From Aliiroseovarius marinus (GTDB lineage: Bacteria > Pseudomonadota > Alphaproteobacteria > Rhodobacterales > Rhodobacteraceae): 64,000 bases of DNA. Below, piece after piece: positions 46,371-54,916 of the stretch; positions within the stretch are counted from its first letter, which is position 1; each line of letters starts with the position of its first letter. The translations under genes and the position numbers were made by a program. The DNA is taken from the NCBI RefSeq assembly GCF_004360145.1, contig NZ_ML178716.1:62001-126000 (forward strand), in the 5' to 3' direction. The notes beneath the pieces are model-generated. The model was not told the origin of the DNA. It saw only the letters and a program-made list of their open reading frames with translations, and did not search any database.

Positions 46371-47189
46371 ATGGGGTTTCCCGGCATCTGGATGACCGAA
46401 AGCGAAAGTGTAGTCTATCGCGTGGTTCCCAAATGTGCCTGTTCGACCATCGGTCAGATCATGTTCTATTCGGATCATGGCGAGTTCTTTGATGGCGACA
46501 TTCACGACAGCAAAGACCGGATGCACAAATGGGCGCAGGACTATTCGCAGCCGAAGATCGAGGCGAATGTACGCGATCACAAAAGCTATGCCTTTACCTG
46601 CGTGCGCAACCCCTACACCCGGATCCTGTCCAGCTTCTTTGACAAGATCTGTGGCATCCAACGCAATGGCCGCCGCTATCGCGGTAATCTGGTGCCGCTT
46701 TTGATCCAGAAATACGGGATCGAGGTGGGCGATCCGGAAACCGGGTTCGAGTTTGACCAGATCCAAAGCTTCCGCCGCTTCCTTCTGTTTGCCCGCGACA
46801 CCATCCGCTGGCGCAAACCGATGGAGCCGGACATTCACTGGTCGGCCATGTCGGGCCACGTCTCAACCTTCATTGTGAATGGCGGGCGCTACGACAACAT
46901 CTTCTGGACCGAGAAGTTCAATGACGGCATGCAGTCCGTCTTGGACGCGATCGACACCCCGCATGCGGTGGACCTTGCCAAGATCCCACGCTTCAACGAA
47001 AGCGAAGGCCACGGCCCCAAGCGCGCCCACCCGGTCGAGGACTATTTCGACGATCTGTCGATGCATCTGGTCTATGAGATCTTCAAACAGGACTTCGAGT
47101 TGTTTAAGTACGACTTCGAAAATCCCGGGAACAAAATGCCCATCGGCGAGATTGATCTGGACGAGGTCCACGCCAAGCTGGGCGACTGA
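46371..47189 (+). CDS. Sulfotransferase, Sulfotransfer_2-like
   Basis: The 272-residue protein has the PAPS-binding motifs of carbohydrate sulfotransferases: 5'-phosphosulfate loop VPKCACST (19-26) and the 3'-phosphate loop TCVRNPYTRILSSFF (76-90, with Arg79 and Ser87). The CACS variant and RNPYTR are typical of the animal-like family PF03567. It should add sulfate to a sugar; the acceptor is unknown. ACGAGG stands before ATG 46371. It is divergent from the GT14 gene, with the OsmC gene 26 bp downstream. Confidence 0.82.
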   Translation: MGFPGIWMTESESVVYRVVPKCACSTIGQIMFYSDHGEFFDGDIHDSKDRMHKWAQDYSQPKIEANVRDHKSYAFTCVRNPYTRILSSFFDKICGIQRNGRRYRGNLVPLLIQKYGIEVGDPETGFEFDQIQSFRRFLLFARDTIRWRKPMEPDIHWSAMSGHVSTFIVNGGRYDNIFWTEKFNDGMQSVLDAIDTPHAVDLAKIPRFNESEGHGPKRAHPVEDYFDDLSMHLVYEIFKQDFELFKYDFENPGNKMPIGEIDLDEVHAKLGD

Positions 47190-47215
47190 TCCTGTCTGAC
47201 TGCGAAGGAAAGCAC

Positions 47216-47632
47216 ATGAAAGCGCGCGTAAAATGGGCCGAGGCCCGCACCTTTATTGGCACCTCTGGCACCGGCCACAACATCGTTCTGGGCACGGGCC
47301 ATGACGGCGCAGGCACCCCCGGCCCCAGCCCGATGGAGCTGTTGTTGATCGGAACCGCAGGCTGTTCAGCCTATGACGTGGTGTCGATTTTGGAAAAAGG
47401 TCGTCAGGCGATTGAAGACGTTCAGGTCGAAGTTGATGCCGTACGCGCAGAAACTGACCCGAAGGTCTTCGAAAAAATCCACCTGCATTTCATCGTTAAA
47501 GGACGTGGGATCAGCGAAGCCAGAGTGGAACGCGCGATTTCGCTGTCGGTGGACAAATACTGTTCCGCCTCGGCGATGATGGCCGCCTTGGCGAACGTCA
47601 CCCACGATTTCGAGGTCGTGGACACCGAATAA
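47216..47632 (+). CDS. OsmC/Ohr family protein
   Basis: The 138-residue protein has the OsmC fold pattern (GPSPMELLLIGTAGCSAYDVVSIL with Cys50, then a second Cys in SVDKYCSASAMM at about 122). The Cys pair can reduce organic peroxides. It is closest to the YhfA branch by its start (VKWAEARTFIG). GAAGGAA precedes the ATG. It follows the sulfotransferase on the same strand and ends at a strong terminator. Confidence 0.88.
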   Translation: MKARVKWAEARTFIGTSGTGHNIVLGTGHDGAGTPGPSPMELLLIGTAGCSAYDVVSILEKGRQAIEDVQVEVDAVRAETDPKVFEKIHLHFIVKGRGISEARVERAISLSVDKYCSASAMMAALANVTHDFEVVDTE

Positions 47633-47654
47633 GCCTCGCCTACCCCAGATAAAG

Positions 47655-47684
47655 AAAGCCCGGATCGCAGGATCCGGGCTTTTT
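47655..47684. terminator. Rho-independent terminator, bidirectional
   Basis: AAAGCCCGGATC (47655-47666) pairs perfectly with GATCCGGGCTTT (47671-47682), followed by TTTTT on the plus strand. On the minus strand CTTTCTTT follows, serving the convergent kinase gene. Confidence 0.9.
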
Positions 47685-47686
47685 CA

Positions 47687-48688
47687 TTATGTGGCTTGGA
47701 TCAACCCTTTTTCGCGGAACAGCGCGGGTAGGTTTCGATCTGCGCGCGGGCCGATATGGCGGATCACCTCGCCTGCCACGGTGCAGCCCATCTCGCCGCA
47801 GGTGCGCATATCCGCACCCGTGGCCAGACCGTACAGGAACCCGGCCGCAAACCCATCCCCGGCCCCAGTCGCATCCACCGGGACGATCCGTTCGACCGGC
47901 ACGTCAACACGTTCGCCACCTGCCAAGATCGACACCCCGTCACCCGAGCGTGTACAAGCCACCAGCGGGCAGATTGCGGCGGTTTTGGCCATTGCCACTT
48001 CCAAATCGTCAGTCTGGAACAGCGACTTCAGTTCTTCCTCGTTGCCGATCACATAGTCCAGCTCGTGTTCGATCAACATCAGGAAGTCGGTGCGGTGACG
48101 TTCAACACAGAACGGATCGGAAATCGCGATCCCGGCCTTACCGCCCGCTGCACGACAGGCGCGGGCCATGGCGATGAACGCCTCTTTTCCTTTGTCCTTA
48201 TCGAACAGGTAACCTTCAAGGAACACGATCTCGGCGTCCGCCGCGACCTCGGGGTCCACGTCGTCTGGACCCAGCTCGGCCGAGATGCCCAGATAGGTGT
48301 TCATCGACCGCTCGCCATCGGGCGAGACAAAAATCATCGAGCGCGAGGTCGGCAGCTCGCCCCCCGGCACCGGCGGGTTCACGAAACGGGTCCCGTCCAT
48401 CTCCATTGCGTCGGCATAGAAATGGCCAAGCGCGTCGTCATGCACGCGGCCCACAAAGCCGGTTGTCAGACCAAGGTTTCCGATCCCGGCGATGGTGTTC
48501 GCAACCGAACCACCTGCGGCCTGCTTTCGTTCTTGCATCGCGGCATAGAGCACCTCGGCCCGGTCTTTTTCGACCAGTTGCATGATGCCCTTCTCGATAC
48601 CCATCAGTTCCAGAAAGCTGTCATCGGCGGTGGTGATGACATCCACAACCGCGTTGCCGATCCCGACAACCTTGTACTTTTTCGTCAT
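47687..48688 (-). CDS. Adenosine kinase-like PfkB sugar kinase
   Basis: The 333-residue PfkB protein begins YKVVGIGNAVVDVI, has the first signature (AAGGSVANTIAGIGNLG) and the second (DATGAGDGFAAGFLYG) with the catalytic Asp. The overall pattern is that of bacterial adenosine kinases, which phosphorylate adenosine to AMP. A different sugar cannot be excluded. ATG 48688 overlaps the nth stop as ATGA with GAGGAA inside nth, so nth and this gene are coupled; the extension to 48739 is not used. Confidence 0.88.
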   Translation of the reverse strand: MTKKYKVVGIGNAVVDVITTADDSFLELMGIEKGIMQLVEKDRAEVLYAAMQERKQAAGGSVANTIAGIGNLGLTTGFVGRVHDDALGHFYADAMEMDGTRFVNPPVPGGELPTSRSMIFVSPDGERSMNTYLGISAELGPDDVDPEVAADAEIVFLEGYLFDKDKGKEAFIAMARACRAAGGKAGIAISDPFCVERHRTDFLMLIEHELDYVIGNEEELKSLFQTDDLEVAMAKTAAICPLVACTRSGDGVSILAGGERVDVPVERIVPVDATGAGDGFAAGFLYGLATGADMRTCGEMGCTVAGEVIRHIGPRADRNLPALFREKGLIQAT

Positions 48689-49338
48689 AAGTTCTTTTCC
48701 TCGAAGGGACAGAGGTCCCGAATAATGCAGTTTCCGCACATTGGCTTGCGGGCCTTGCAGGTATAGCGCCCATGCAGGATCAGCCAGTGATGCGCATGTT
48801 GTTGAAAGTCGGCGGGGATGTTGTCTTCGATCGCGCGTTCAACCGCATCGACGTTCTTACCCACGGCGATGCCGGTGCGATTGCCAACGCGGAAGATATG
48901 CGTGTCGACGGCCTGCGCCGGCACGCCCCACCACATGTTCAGAACCACATTGGCCGTCTTGCGCCCCACGCCCGGCAGCGACTGAAGGGCGGCGCGCGAG
49001 TTCGGCACCTCGCCCCCATACTCATCCACCAAGATCTGGCTCAGCTTCATCACGTTCTTCGCCTTCTGACGAAACAACCCGATGGTCTTGATATGCTCGG
49101 TCAGCCCCTCAAGCCCCAGATCCAGCATCTTCTGCGGCGTGTCTGCCACCTTGAACAGCGCCCGCGTGGCTTTGTTCACGCCCGCATCGGTCGCCTGCGC
49201 CGACAGGGCCACCGCCACGACCAGCGTGTAGACATTCACATGTTCCAGCTCGCCCTTGGGCTCGGCTTCCTGTTCGCGGAAGCGCTCAAAGATCTCGCGG
49301 ATCTGATGATATCCGAGTTGTTTTGCCATCGCGTCCAT
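48685..49338 (-). CDS. nth: Endonuclease III
   Basis: The 217-residue glycosylase/lyase has the helix-hairpin-helix with the catalytic Lys (LPGVGRKTANVVL), the catalytic Asp (AVDTHIFRV) and the C-terminal 4Fe-4S ligands C-x6-C-x2-C-x5-C (CKARKPMCGNCIIRDLC). It removes oxidised pyrimidines. ATG 49329, three codons later, is an alternative start. It is divergent from the Ada-like gene (108 bp gap), giving a small repair module. Confidence 0.95.
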   Translation of the reverse strand: MDAMAKQLGYHQIREIFERFREQEAEPKGELEHVNVYTLVVAVALSAQATDAGVNKATRALFKVADTPQKMLDLGLEGLTEHIKTIGLFRQKAKNVMKLSQILVDEYGGEVPNSRAALQSLPGVGRKTANVVLNMWWGVPAQAVDTHIFRVGNRTGIAVGKNVDAVERAIEDNIPADFQQHAHHWLILHGRYTCKARKPMCGNCIIRDLCPFEEKNL

Positions 49339-49445
49339 CCATTTCCGCAGATCGTCTTACGCGAGCCACGTTCAATGCGCAATTTCCGGGTCGCCTTGCC
49401 GGGATAGAAAAGGCAAGCTCGTGGCATAGACGCATGAGGTCAAAG

Positions 49446-50306
49446 ATGACACCGACTGAAGACAGCTACCACTACAACGTGATCCGCCGCGCGATTGACG
49501 AGATCGACGCGGCAGGCGGCGAGACGCTGTCACTGGACAGCTTGGCCGCGAAGATGGACATGTCGCCCGCACATTTTCAGCGCGTGTTTTCGCGCTGGGT
49601 CGGTGTGTCGCCTAAACGCTATCAACAGTTTCTGACGCTGGGCCACGCCAAAACATTGCTGGCCGAGCGGTTCTCGACCCTAGAGACGGCGCAGTCGGTT
49701 GGCCTGTCGGGTCAGGGTCGCCTGCATGACCTTTTCCTGCGCTGGGAGGCGATGAGCCCGGGCGAGTATGCCAAGAAGGGCGAGGGGTTGACGATCTATT
49801 GGGGCTGGTTTGACAGCCCGTTCGGGGCGTCGCTTGTGATGGGCACGGAACGCGGCATCTGCGGCATCGGATTTGCGGATGAGACCGGGGTTGAGGAAAC
49901 CTTCGAGGATCTGACCTCGCGCTGGCCGAATGCCACGTTTATTGAAGATCCGATGTTTCTGCGGCCTTGGGTTCTGGCGGCCTATGACACCGAACTGGGC
50001 GAGGACGGAAAGACCCCACTGCATCTAATCGGATCGCCCCTACAGATCAAAGTCTGGGAGGCGCTTTTGTCGATCCCTTCGGGCCACGTCACCACCTATG
50101 GACAGATCGCCGAGAAAATCGGACAGCCCCGCGCCGTACGCGCCGTGGGCACTGCGGTCGGACGAAACCCGGTCAGCTGGCTGATCCCGTGCCACCGCGC
50201 CCTACGCAAATCCGGAGCGCTCGGGGGTTATCACTGGGGTCTTCCAGTGAAGCGCGCTTTGCTGGCGTGGGAAAGCGCAGAATTGGAACAAGAGCGTACC
50301 GGGTAA
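49446..50306 (+). CDS. ada: Ada-like protein: AraC HTH fused to O6-methylguanine methyltransferase
   Basis: The 286-residue fusion has an AraC helix-turn-helix (about 15-110; LSLDSLAAKMDMSPAHFQRVFSRWVG) and a methyltransferase domain with the acceptor Cys249 in IPCHR. It transfers methyl from O6-methylguanine to its own Cys. The N-terminal Ada zinc domain, which senses methylphosphotriesters, is absent, so it cannot be switched on like E. coli Ada. ATG 49446 has GAGGT ahead; ATG 49434 is an alternative. A terminator follows (50339). Confidence 0.9.
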   Translation: MTPTEDSYHYNVIRRAIDEIDAAGGETLSLDSLAAKMDMSPAHFQRVFSRWVGVSPKRYQQFLTLGHAKTLLAERFSTLETAQSVGLSGQGRLHDLFLRWEAMSPGEYAKKGEGLTIYWGWFDSPFGASLVMGTERGICGIGFADETGVEETFEDLTSRWPNATFIEDPMFLRPWVLAAYDTELGEDGKTPLHLIGSPLQIKVWEALLSIPSGHVTTYGQIAEKIGQPRAVRAVGTAVGRNPVSWLIPCHRALRKSGALGGYHWGLPVKRALLAWESAELEQERTG

Positions 50307-50338
50307 GCGTCTGTTTTCCGACAAGTTTCCCCATAACA

Positions 50339-50369
50339 GGGCCTTGTTATTCGATAACAGGGCCCTTTT
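50339..50369 (+). terminator. Rho-independent terminator after ada
   Basis: GGGCCTTGTTAT (50339-50350) pairs with ATAACAGGGCCC (50354-50365), one G-T, loop TCG, then TTTT. The related direct repeat ATAACAGGGCC occurs at 50333 and 50354. Confidence 0.85.
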
Positions 50370-50407
50370 CTGTATGGAGAACAAGAAAACAAACCGAGGA
50401 CCGCAGT

Positions 50408-51070
50408 ATGCAACCAAGACATATGATTCTCTCGTTCGGCCTGATCGCCGGACTGGCCACCAGCGCCTGTACTTCCCCCACAAGCCCCACCGCGAACATG
50501 GGACCGCGCACCCAAAATGGTGCCGCGATTGGCGCGATTGCTGGCGGGCTGTTTGGCGCGACCCGCAAGGGTGACGGCAAGCTGGGCAAGGCCGCCGTAG
50601 GTGCCGTTATTGGCGGCGTGATTGGCGGCGCGATTGGACAGCAGCTGGACAAGCAAGCAGGCGACCTGCGTCAGGCCATCGACAATGACGACGTGAAGAT
50701 CGTCAACACCGGCAGCGAGCTGATCGTAACAATGCCGCAGGACATCCTGTTCGCCACGGATAGCATCCAGATCAGCCAAGCCCTGCGCAGCGATCTGGCG
50801 GCTCTGTCGCGCAACCTGATGCAGTATCCGAACTCGGTCGTCGAGGTACGGGGCCACACCGACAACGTAGGCAGCGCGGACTACAACCTGTCGCTGTCGC
50901 GCAATCGCGCGGCTGCCGTGGCCTCGGTCCTGACGGCGAATGGCGTGCCCAGCTGGCGTGTTCAGACCATCGGCTATGGCGAGGACCAGCCCATCGCGTC
51001 GAACCTAGACGCTTATGGTCGTCAGCAAAACCGCCGGGTCGAAATCGTCATCCGCCCCACGCAGGCCTAA
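50408..51070 (+). CDS. OmpA-family lipoprotein (YiaD-like)
   Basis: The 220-residue product has lipobox TSAC (Cys 21), a glycine-zipper stretch (GAAIGAIAGGLFG ... VIGGVIGGAIG, about 38-76) and a C-terminal OmpA domain that binds peptidoglycan (VVEVRGHTDNVGSADYNLSLSRNRAAAVASVL). It links the outer membrane to the cell wall. GAGGA precedes ATG 50408. It lies between two terminators and is monocistronic. Confidence 0.92.
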   Translation: MQPRHMILSFGLIAGLATSACTSPTSPTANMGPRTQNGAAIGAIAGGLFGATRKGDGKLGKAAVGAVIGGVIGGAIGQQLDKQAGDLRQAIDNDDVKIVNTGSELIVTMPQDILFATDSIQISQALRSDLAALSRNLMQYPNSVVEVRGHTDNVGSADYNLSLSRNRAAAVASVLTANGVPSWRVQTIGYGEDQPIASNLDAYGRQQNRRVEIVIRPTQA

Positions 51071-51103
51071 GCGTTCATACCAGTGTCGTCAGTACGACGC
51101 GGA

Positions 51104-51132
51104 AAAGTCGGGCCCCGTGCCCGGCTTTTTTG
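51104..51132 (+). terminator. Rho-independent terminator
   Basis: A 10-bp stem (51104-51113 with 51119-51128, one G-T pair) and a 5-nt loop run into TTTTTT-G-TTT after the OmpA-family gene. Confidence 0.8.
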
Positions 51133-51153
51133 TTTGAGGCCAGCGCCGGGATG

Positions 51154-51172
51154 TGGTCATATAATCTGACCA
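51154..51172 (+). promoter_or_regulatory. Palindromic operator around a TATAAT box
   Basis: TGGTCA (51154-51159) and TGACCA (51167-51172) are inverted copies flanking TATAAT (51160-51165), 28 bp before the FadR-type gene. TGGT/ACCA half sites are known for GntR/FadR-type regulators, so the protein probably represses its own promoter. Confidence 0.65.
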
Positions 51173-51200
51173 ATTCATACGAGACGCCGACGAGACCTTC

Positions 51201-51956
51201 ATGCCCTTTCAGAAAATCGCCGCAAGCAAGCTGTCAAAATCCGTGGTCGAACAGATCGAGCTTTTGATTTTACGCGGTGTGTTGCGCCCTGGAGAGCGTC
51301 TGCCCTCGGAACGAGATCTGGCGGATCGCCTTGGCGTGTCGCGTCCATCCCTGCGTGATGCGCTGGCCGAACTTGAAGCTTCGGGGCTTCTATCGCGTCG
51401 GGCCGGTGCGGGGATCTTTATCTCTAACGATCTGGACAGCTCGTTCCCCCCTGCCCTCACCAGCCTTTTCGCGCGCCACGACGAGGCCGTCTATGACTAC
51501 ATCGCCTTCCGCCGCGACCTGGAAGGGCTGGCCGCCGAGCGCGCGGCGAAACTCGGGTCTGACACGGATTTGGCCGTCATCAACGAGATCTTCCATAAGA
51601 TGGAGAAGGCACCGGAGGGCCAAGGCGCCGATCTGGACAGTGATTTCCACATGGCGATCATCGAAGCCAGTCACAATGTGCTGATGGTCCACATGATGCG
51701 CGCTATGTATGACCTGCTGAAGCAAGGCATCCTCTATAATCGTCAGGTTGTCGTGCAAATCACCAACACGCGGATGGACCTGCTGGAACAGCACCGCGCC
51801 ATCAACGACGCCTTGCAAATCCGCGATCCCAAAGCCGCACGCACCGCGATCGAGGCGCATATGGACTTTGTGGCGCAAGCCTATACCGACCTGCGTCGCA
51901 CCGAACGGAATGAGGAGGTCGCGCAGCAAAGGCTGGACTACGAGATGCAGCGCTAA
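51201..51956 (+). CDS. GntR-family regulator, FadR/PdhR subfamily
   Basis: The 251-residue regulator has a winged-helix DNA-binding start (about 10-75; VVEQIELLILRGVLRPGERLPSERDLADRLGVSRPSLRDALAELEASGLL) and an FCD ligand-binding domain (about 90-225) with the Asp/His metal-site pattern (DLDSDFHMAIIEASHN). It is the LldR/PdhR type, which senses organic acids; the ligand is unknown. It stands alone, facing the atp operon convergently. Its own operator is at 51154. Confidence 0.88.
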   Translation: MPFQKIAASKLSKSVVEQIELLILRGVLRPGERLPSERDLADRLGVSRPSLRDALAELEASGLLSRRAGAGIFISNDLDSSFPPALTSLFARHDEAVYDYIAFRRDLEGLAAERAAKLGSDTDLAVINEIFHKMEKAPEGQGADLDSDFHMAIIEASHNVLMVHMMRAMYDLLKQGILYNRQVVVQITNTRMDLLEQHRAINDALQIRDPKAARTAIEAHMDFVAQAYTDLRRTERNEEVAQQRLDYEMQR

Positions 51957-51972
51957 GCGGCCGCCTCAAATG

Positions 51973-51997
51973 AAAAACCCGGCCTCAGGGGCCGGGT
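51973..51997 (-). terminator. Rho-independent terminator after atpF
   Basis: On the minus strand ACCCGGCC (51997-51990) pairs with GGCCGGGT (51984-51977), loop 5 nt, then TTTT. It ends the F0 operon 28 bases after the atpF stop. Confidence 0.85.
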
Positions 51998-52024
51998 CTT
52001 TCGTAAGTCGTTGGAATAGTCTGC

Positions 52025-52585
52025 TTAGTGCAGCTTAGCTTCCACGTCCTTGATGGCCTCGTCGATCAGCTTGTTGCCGTCGGTTGCGGTCATCTGCTTG
52101 GCGATCATGTCGCGGGCAGCGCCAACAGCAACCTGAACTGCGCTGTCGCGCACTTCTTTCACGGCAGCCGCTTCAGCCGATGCGATCTGGTCTTCAGCAG
52201 CAGCCAGACGGCGTGCGATCGAAGCTTTCAGATCTTCTTTGGCTTGAGCCGCAGCGTTAGCTGCTTCTTCCTTGGCGTGCGCAACGATGCGCTCGGCCTG
52301 TTCAGCCACTTCCTTTTGCTTGCGCTCATAAGAGGCCAGAACAGTCTGGGCTTCTTCGCGCAGGGCACGGGCTTCGTCGAGTTCCGACTTGATGCCTTCG
52401 GCACGTTTGTCGAGCTGACCGCCCAACATTTTGTGCACGCCCATGTAACCAAGGAAGGTCACGAACAACAGGAATGCCAGGGTGACAACCATGTTGGTGT
52501 TGGACAGATCGGTCCAGCCAGCGTCGCCTGCGGCAAATACCGGGCTTGCGGCCAGAGCGAAGGGGAGAACTGCGAGTTTCTTCAT
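52025..52585 (-). CDS. atpF: ATP synthase F0 subunit b
   Basis: The 186-residue protein has an N-terminal signal-like sequence (MKKLAVLPFALAASPVFAAGD) before the membrane anchor (TNMVVTLAFLLFVTFLGYMGVHKML) and then the long charged helix of the stator stalk. It pairs with the b' subunit whose gene lies 4 bp upstream. The signal-like start is a trait of Rhodobacter-type b subunits and suggests a cleaved N-terminus. It is the last gene of the operon. Confidence 0.93.
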   Translation of the reverse strand: MKKLAVLPFALAASPVFAAGDAGWTDLSNTNMVVTLAFLLFVTFLGYMGVHKMLGGQLDKRAEGIKSELDEARALREEAQTVLASYERKQKEVAEQAERIVAHAKEEAANAAAQAKEDLKASIARRLAAAEDQIASAEAAAVKEVRDSAVQVAVGAARDMIAKQMTATDGNKLIDEAIKDVEAKLH

Positions 52586-52589
52586 CAGT

Positions 52590-53129
52590 TTACCCTTTCA
52601 TCCGTGCGGTCACAGCCGCAGTTACCGACTTGGCGTCCGCCTTGTAGCCCATCGAACCCAGGATTTCCTTAACGGCATCCTTGGAGACGGCCTTGACGCT
52701 GTCGACAGCACCGGCGCGGATCTCGGCGATCGCGGCTTCGCTTTCGGCAGCCTTGGCGGAGATCTCAGCATCTGCCTTGGCAGCAGCTGCATCCAGATCA
52801 GCCTGAATTTCAGCGCGCGCTTCAGCAACAATCTTGTTTGCTTCCGCACGGGCGTCAGCCAGGGCCTTGTTGTAAGCTTCTTCGGCTTCGACAGCCTTCT
52901 GCTTCAGCTCTTCGGCAGCAGCCAGATCGTTGGTGATCGTACCCTGACGTTCAGACAGCACAGCCTCGATACGGGGCAGAGCAATCTTGGTCAGGACAAA
53001 GTAGATCACGACCAGCGTCACCACGAGCCAGAAAATCTGGTTCCCGAAGGTCGAGAAGTCCAGTTGCGGCATGCCAGCGGCTTCAGCGCCACCGTGTGCT
53101 GCTTCTGTGCTATGTGTGTTACTTGCCAT
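52590..53129 (-). CDS. atpX: ATP synthase F0 subunit b'
   Basis: The 179-residue protein has a short His/Ala-rich start, one membrane segment ([22 protein letters not shown]) and a long Ala/Glu/Lys helix ([30 protein letters not shown]). It forms the stator heterodimer with subunit b, the arrangement of photosynthetic and related alphaproteobacteria. The gene is 76 bp after atpE and 4 bp before atpF. Confidence 0.93.
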   Translation of the reverse strand: MASNTHSTEAAHGGAEAAGMPQLDFSTFGNQIFWLVVTLVVIYFVLTKIALPRIEAVLSERQGTITNDLAAAEELKQKAVEAEEAYNKALADARAEANKIVAEARAEIQADLDAAAAKADAEISAKAAESEAAIAEIRAGAVDSVKAVSKDAVKEILGSMGYKADAKSVTAAVTARMKG

Positions 53130-53205
53130 GTCTTAAGTCCTCTGGAACCGAGTTACTTGGGGCGAAACGCTGACGCCTCGCCCCGGCGTAAGGATGGTTC
53201 AGGTC

Positions 53206-53442
53206 TTAGACAGCAAACATCAGCAGCAGAGCGACCAGGAACGAGAAGATGCCCAGGGCTTCTGCAAATGCGATACCGATGAACAGGGTCGCGGTCTGAG
53301 CGGCAGCAGCCGACGGGTTGCGCAGAGCACCGGCCAGGAAGTTACCAGCAACGTGGCCTACACCGATAGCGGCGGCACCCGAACCGATAGCTGCCAGACC
53401 TGCACCGATGAATTGACCCATTTGAGCGATATTGCCTTCCAT
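53206..53442 (-). CDS. atpE: ATP synthase F0 subunit c
   Basis: The 78-residue proteolipid hairpin has the Gly-rich first helix ([31 protein letters not shown]), the polar loop RNP and the second helix with the proton-binding Glu61 ([13 protein letters not shown]). It forms the rotor ring; Glu61 places it in the proton-type group. atpB lies 62 bp upstream. Confidence 0.97.
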   Translation of the reverse strand: MEGNIAQMGQFIGAGLAAIGSGAAAIGVGHVAGNFLAGALRNPSAAAAQTATLFIGIAFAEALGIFSFLVALLLMFAV

Positions 53443-53504
53443 TTTCGTTTCTCCTTACGTTGGAATGCTTGAATTAGGTAGTGTGAGCGGGCCGCAGCCG
53501 TCGC

Positions 53505-54344
53505 TTAGTGCGACGGATGCAGAGCGTCTTTCAGGTATACGCAGGTCAGGATGGTGAACACGTAAGCCTGGATGAAGGCTACGAGCACTTCCAGTGCGTA
53601 GACGGCCGAGATGGCCAGGATCGGCAGGAAGCTGAACATGCCCAGGGCAGCAGCGAAGCCGGCGAATACTTTGATAACTGCGTGGCCAGCCATCACGTTA
53701 CCAGCCAAACGAATGGAGTGGCTGACGGGGCGCACGAAGTACGAGATCAGTTCGATGATCGCCAGGATCGGGCGCAGCGGCAGCGGCGCGGCCGACACCC
53801 AGAACAGACCCAGGAAGCCAGCGCCGTTCTTGACGAAGCCCAGCACGGTCACGAAGACGAACACGATCATGGCCAGCACAGCGGTCACAGCGATGTGGCT
53901 GGTGGCGGTGAACGAGGTCGGGATCAGACCCAGGAAGTTGGCGAACAGGATGAACATGAACAGGGTCATGATGCCGGGGAAGTATTTCACGGCGTCTTTG
54001 CCGGCCACGTCCTCGACCATCTTGTAAACAAAGCCGTAGGCCATTTCGGCAACCGACTGACCGCGGGTCGGGACGATTGCACGGCCGCGCGAGCCAACAA
54101 CCAGCATCAGCACGATGCCAACGATGGCCAGAACCATCCACAGGGTCTGGTTGGTCACCGTGAACATGCCCAGCTTGCCGTCACCAAACAGCGGTTTGAT
54201 TTCGAACTGATCCATCGGGTGGATGGCCAGGCCAGGATGTGCAGGCGAGAACAGCACGCCCGACAGCAGAACCACTGCCAGAACGGCAAAGAATGCAATC
54301 TTGATGATCGGGCCTGCACCCTGTTTTGCGCCTTGTTCAGCCAC
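53505..54344 (-). CDS. atpB: ATP synthase F0 subunit a
   Basis: The 279-residue protein has five to six membrane segments and the essential Arg at 212 ([20 protein letters not shown]) in the proton half-channel. The start is GTG at 54344 ([12 protein letters not shown]), preceded by TAGGAAC just after the atpI stop; the frame runs to 54389 over the atpI end, but that part is not family sequence. It lies between atpI and atpE. Confidence 0.94.
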   Translation of the reverse strand: MAEQGAKQGAGPIIKIAFFAVLAVVLLSGVLFSPAHPGLAIHPMDQFEIKPLFGDGKLGMFTVTNQTLWMVLAIVGIVLMLVVGSRGRAIVPTRGQSVAEMAYGFVYKMVEDVAGKDAVKYFPGIMTLFMFILFANFLGLIPTSFTATSHIAVTAVLAMIVFVFVTVLGFVKNGAGFLGLFWVSAAPLPLRPILAIIELISYFVRPVSHSIRLAGNVMAGHAVIKVFAGFAAALGMFSFLPILAISAVYALEVLVAFIQAYVFTILTCVYLKDALHPSH

Positions 54345-54348
54345 GTTC

Positions 54349-54687
54349 CTATCCCTCTTTCTTGTCAGAGGCCTGCGTATCGGACGCATCCCCTGCTTTC
54401 TTCTGCATCTGGGCCGCGGTCGCCAACATGACCTTCATGCCTGCGGCAAAGCCCAACAATATGAACAGCACCATGAATATCGGCTTGGTCCCCAAAAGAC
54501 TGTCCAGCCCGTATCCGATGCCAAAGCCGATCACCAGACCGACTGTAAGCTCTATGACCATCTGCCAAGCAAGCGATGCCTGGTTGTAGGCCTCGTCGCC
54601 AGTTTTCGTCTCTTCCTCTTCCCCTTTCGCCGCTTTGATGCGGGCGTCGAGCTCTTTCAGGCGCTCGGGATCAGGGTGGTCGGACAC
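54349..54687 (-). CDS. atpI: AtpI, ATP synthase assembly protein
   Basis: The 112-residue protein has a charged N-terminus ([17 protein letters not shown]) and two membrane helices ([22 protein letters not shown] and [18 protein letters not shown]), typical of AtpI, which helps assemble the c-ring and supplies Mg2+. It opens the F0 operon. No sharp promoter was found in the 229 bp upstream. Confidence 0.93.
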   Translation of the reverse strand: MSDHPDPERLKELDARIKAAKGEEEETKTGDEAYNQASLAWQMVIELTVGLVIGFGIGYGLDSLLGTKPIFMVLFILLGFAAGMKVMLATAAQMQKKAGDASDTQASDKKEG

Positions 54688-54870
54688 GAAAAATCCTCCG
54701 GTGACGGTTAGGGGGAGTGCTAAGGGGTGAGGGGCAATGAGTCAACGGCGTTTAGCGCCAACACGAGAAACTGTAAGCCACTGATATTTATATACTTTCC
54801 TGCCAACCCAGATTCTCGCCCACCCCAAGCGTTGCCCCAACCACCGGAATCCGCCCAAAAGCGTTTATTT

Positions 54871-54882
54871 AACCGATTGGTT
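54871..54882 (+). promoter_or_regulatory. Inverted repeat before the ArsR gene
   Basis: AACC-GATT-GGTT lies 34 bp before ATG 54917 and overlaps TTGACG (54881-54886), a possible -35 box. It is a candidate operator for the ArsR-type protein. Confidence 0.4.
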
Positions 54883-54916
54883 GACGATTGATCGCGTGCG
54901 CCCTAGGCCCTTAGAC

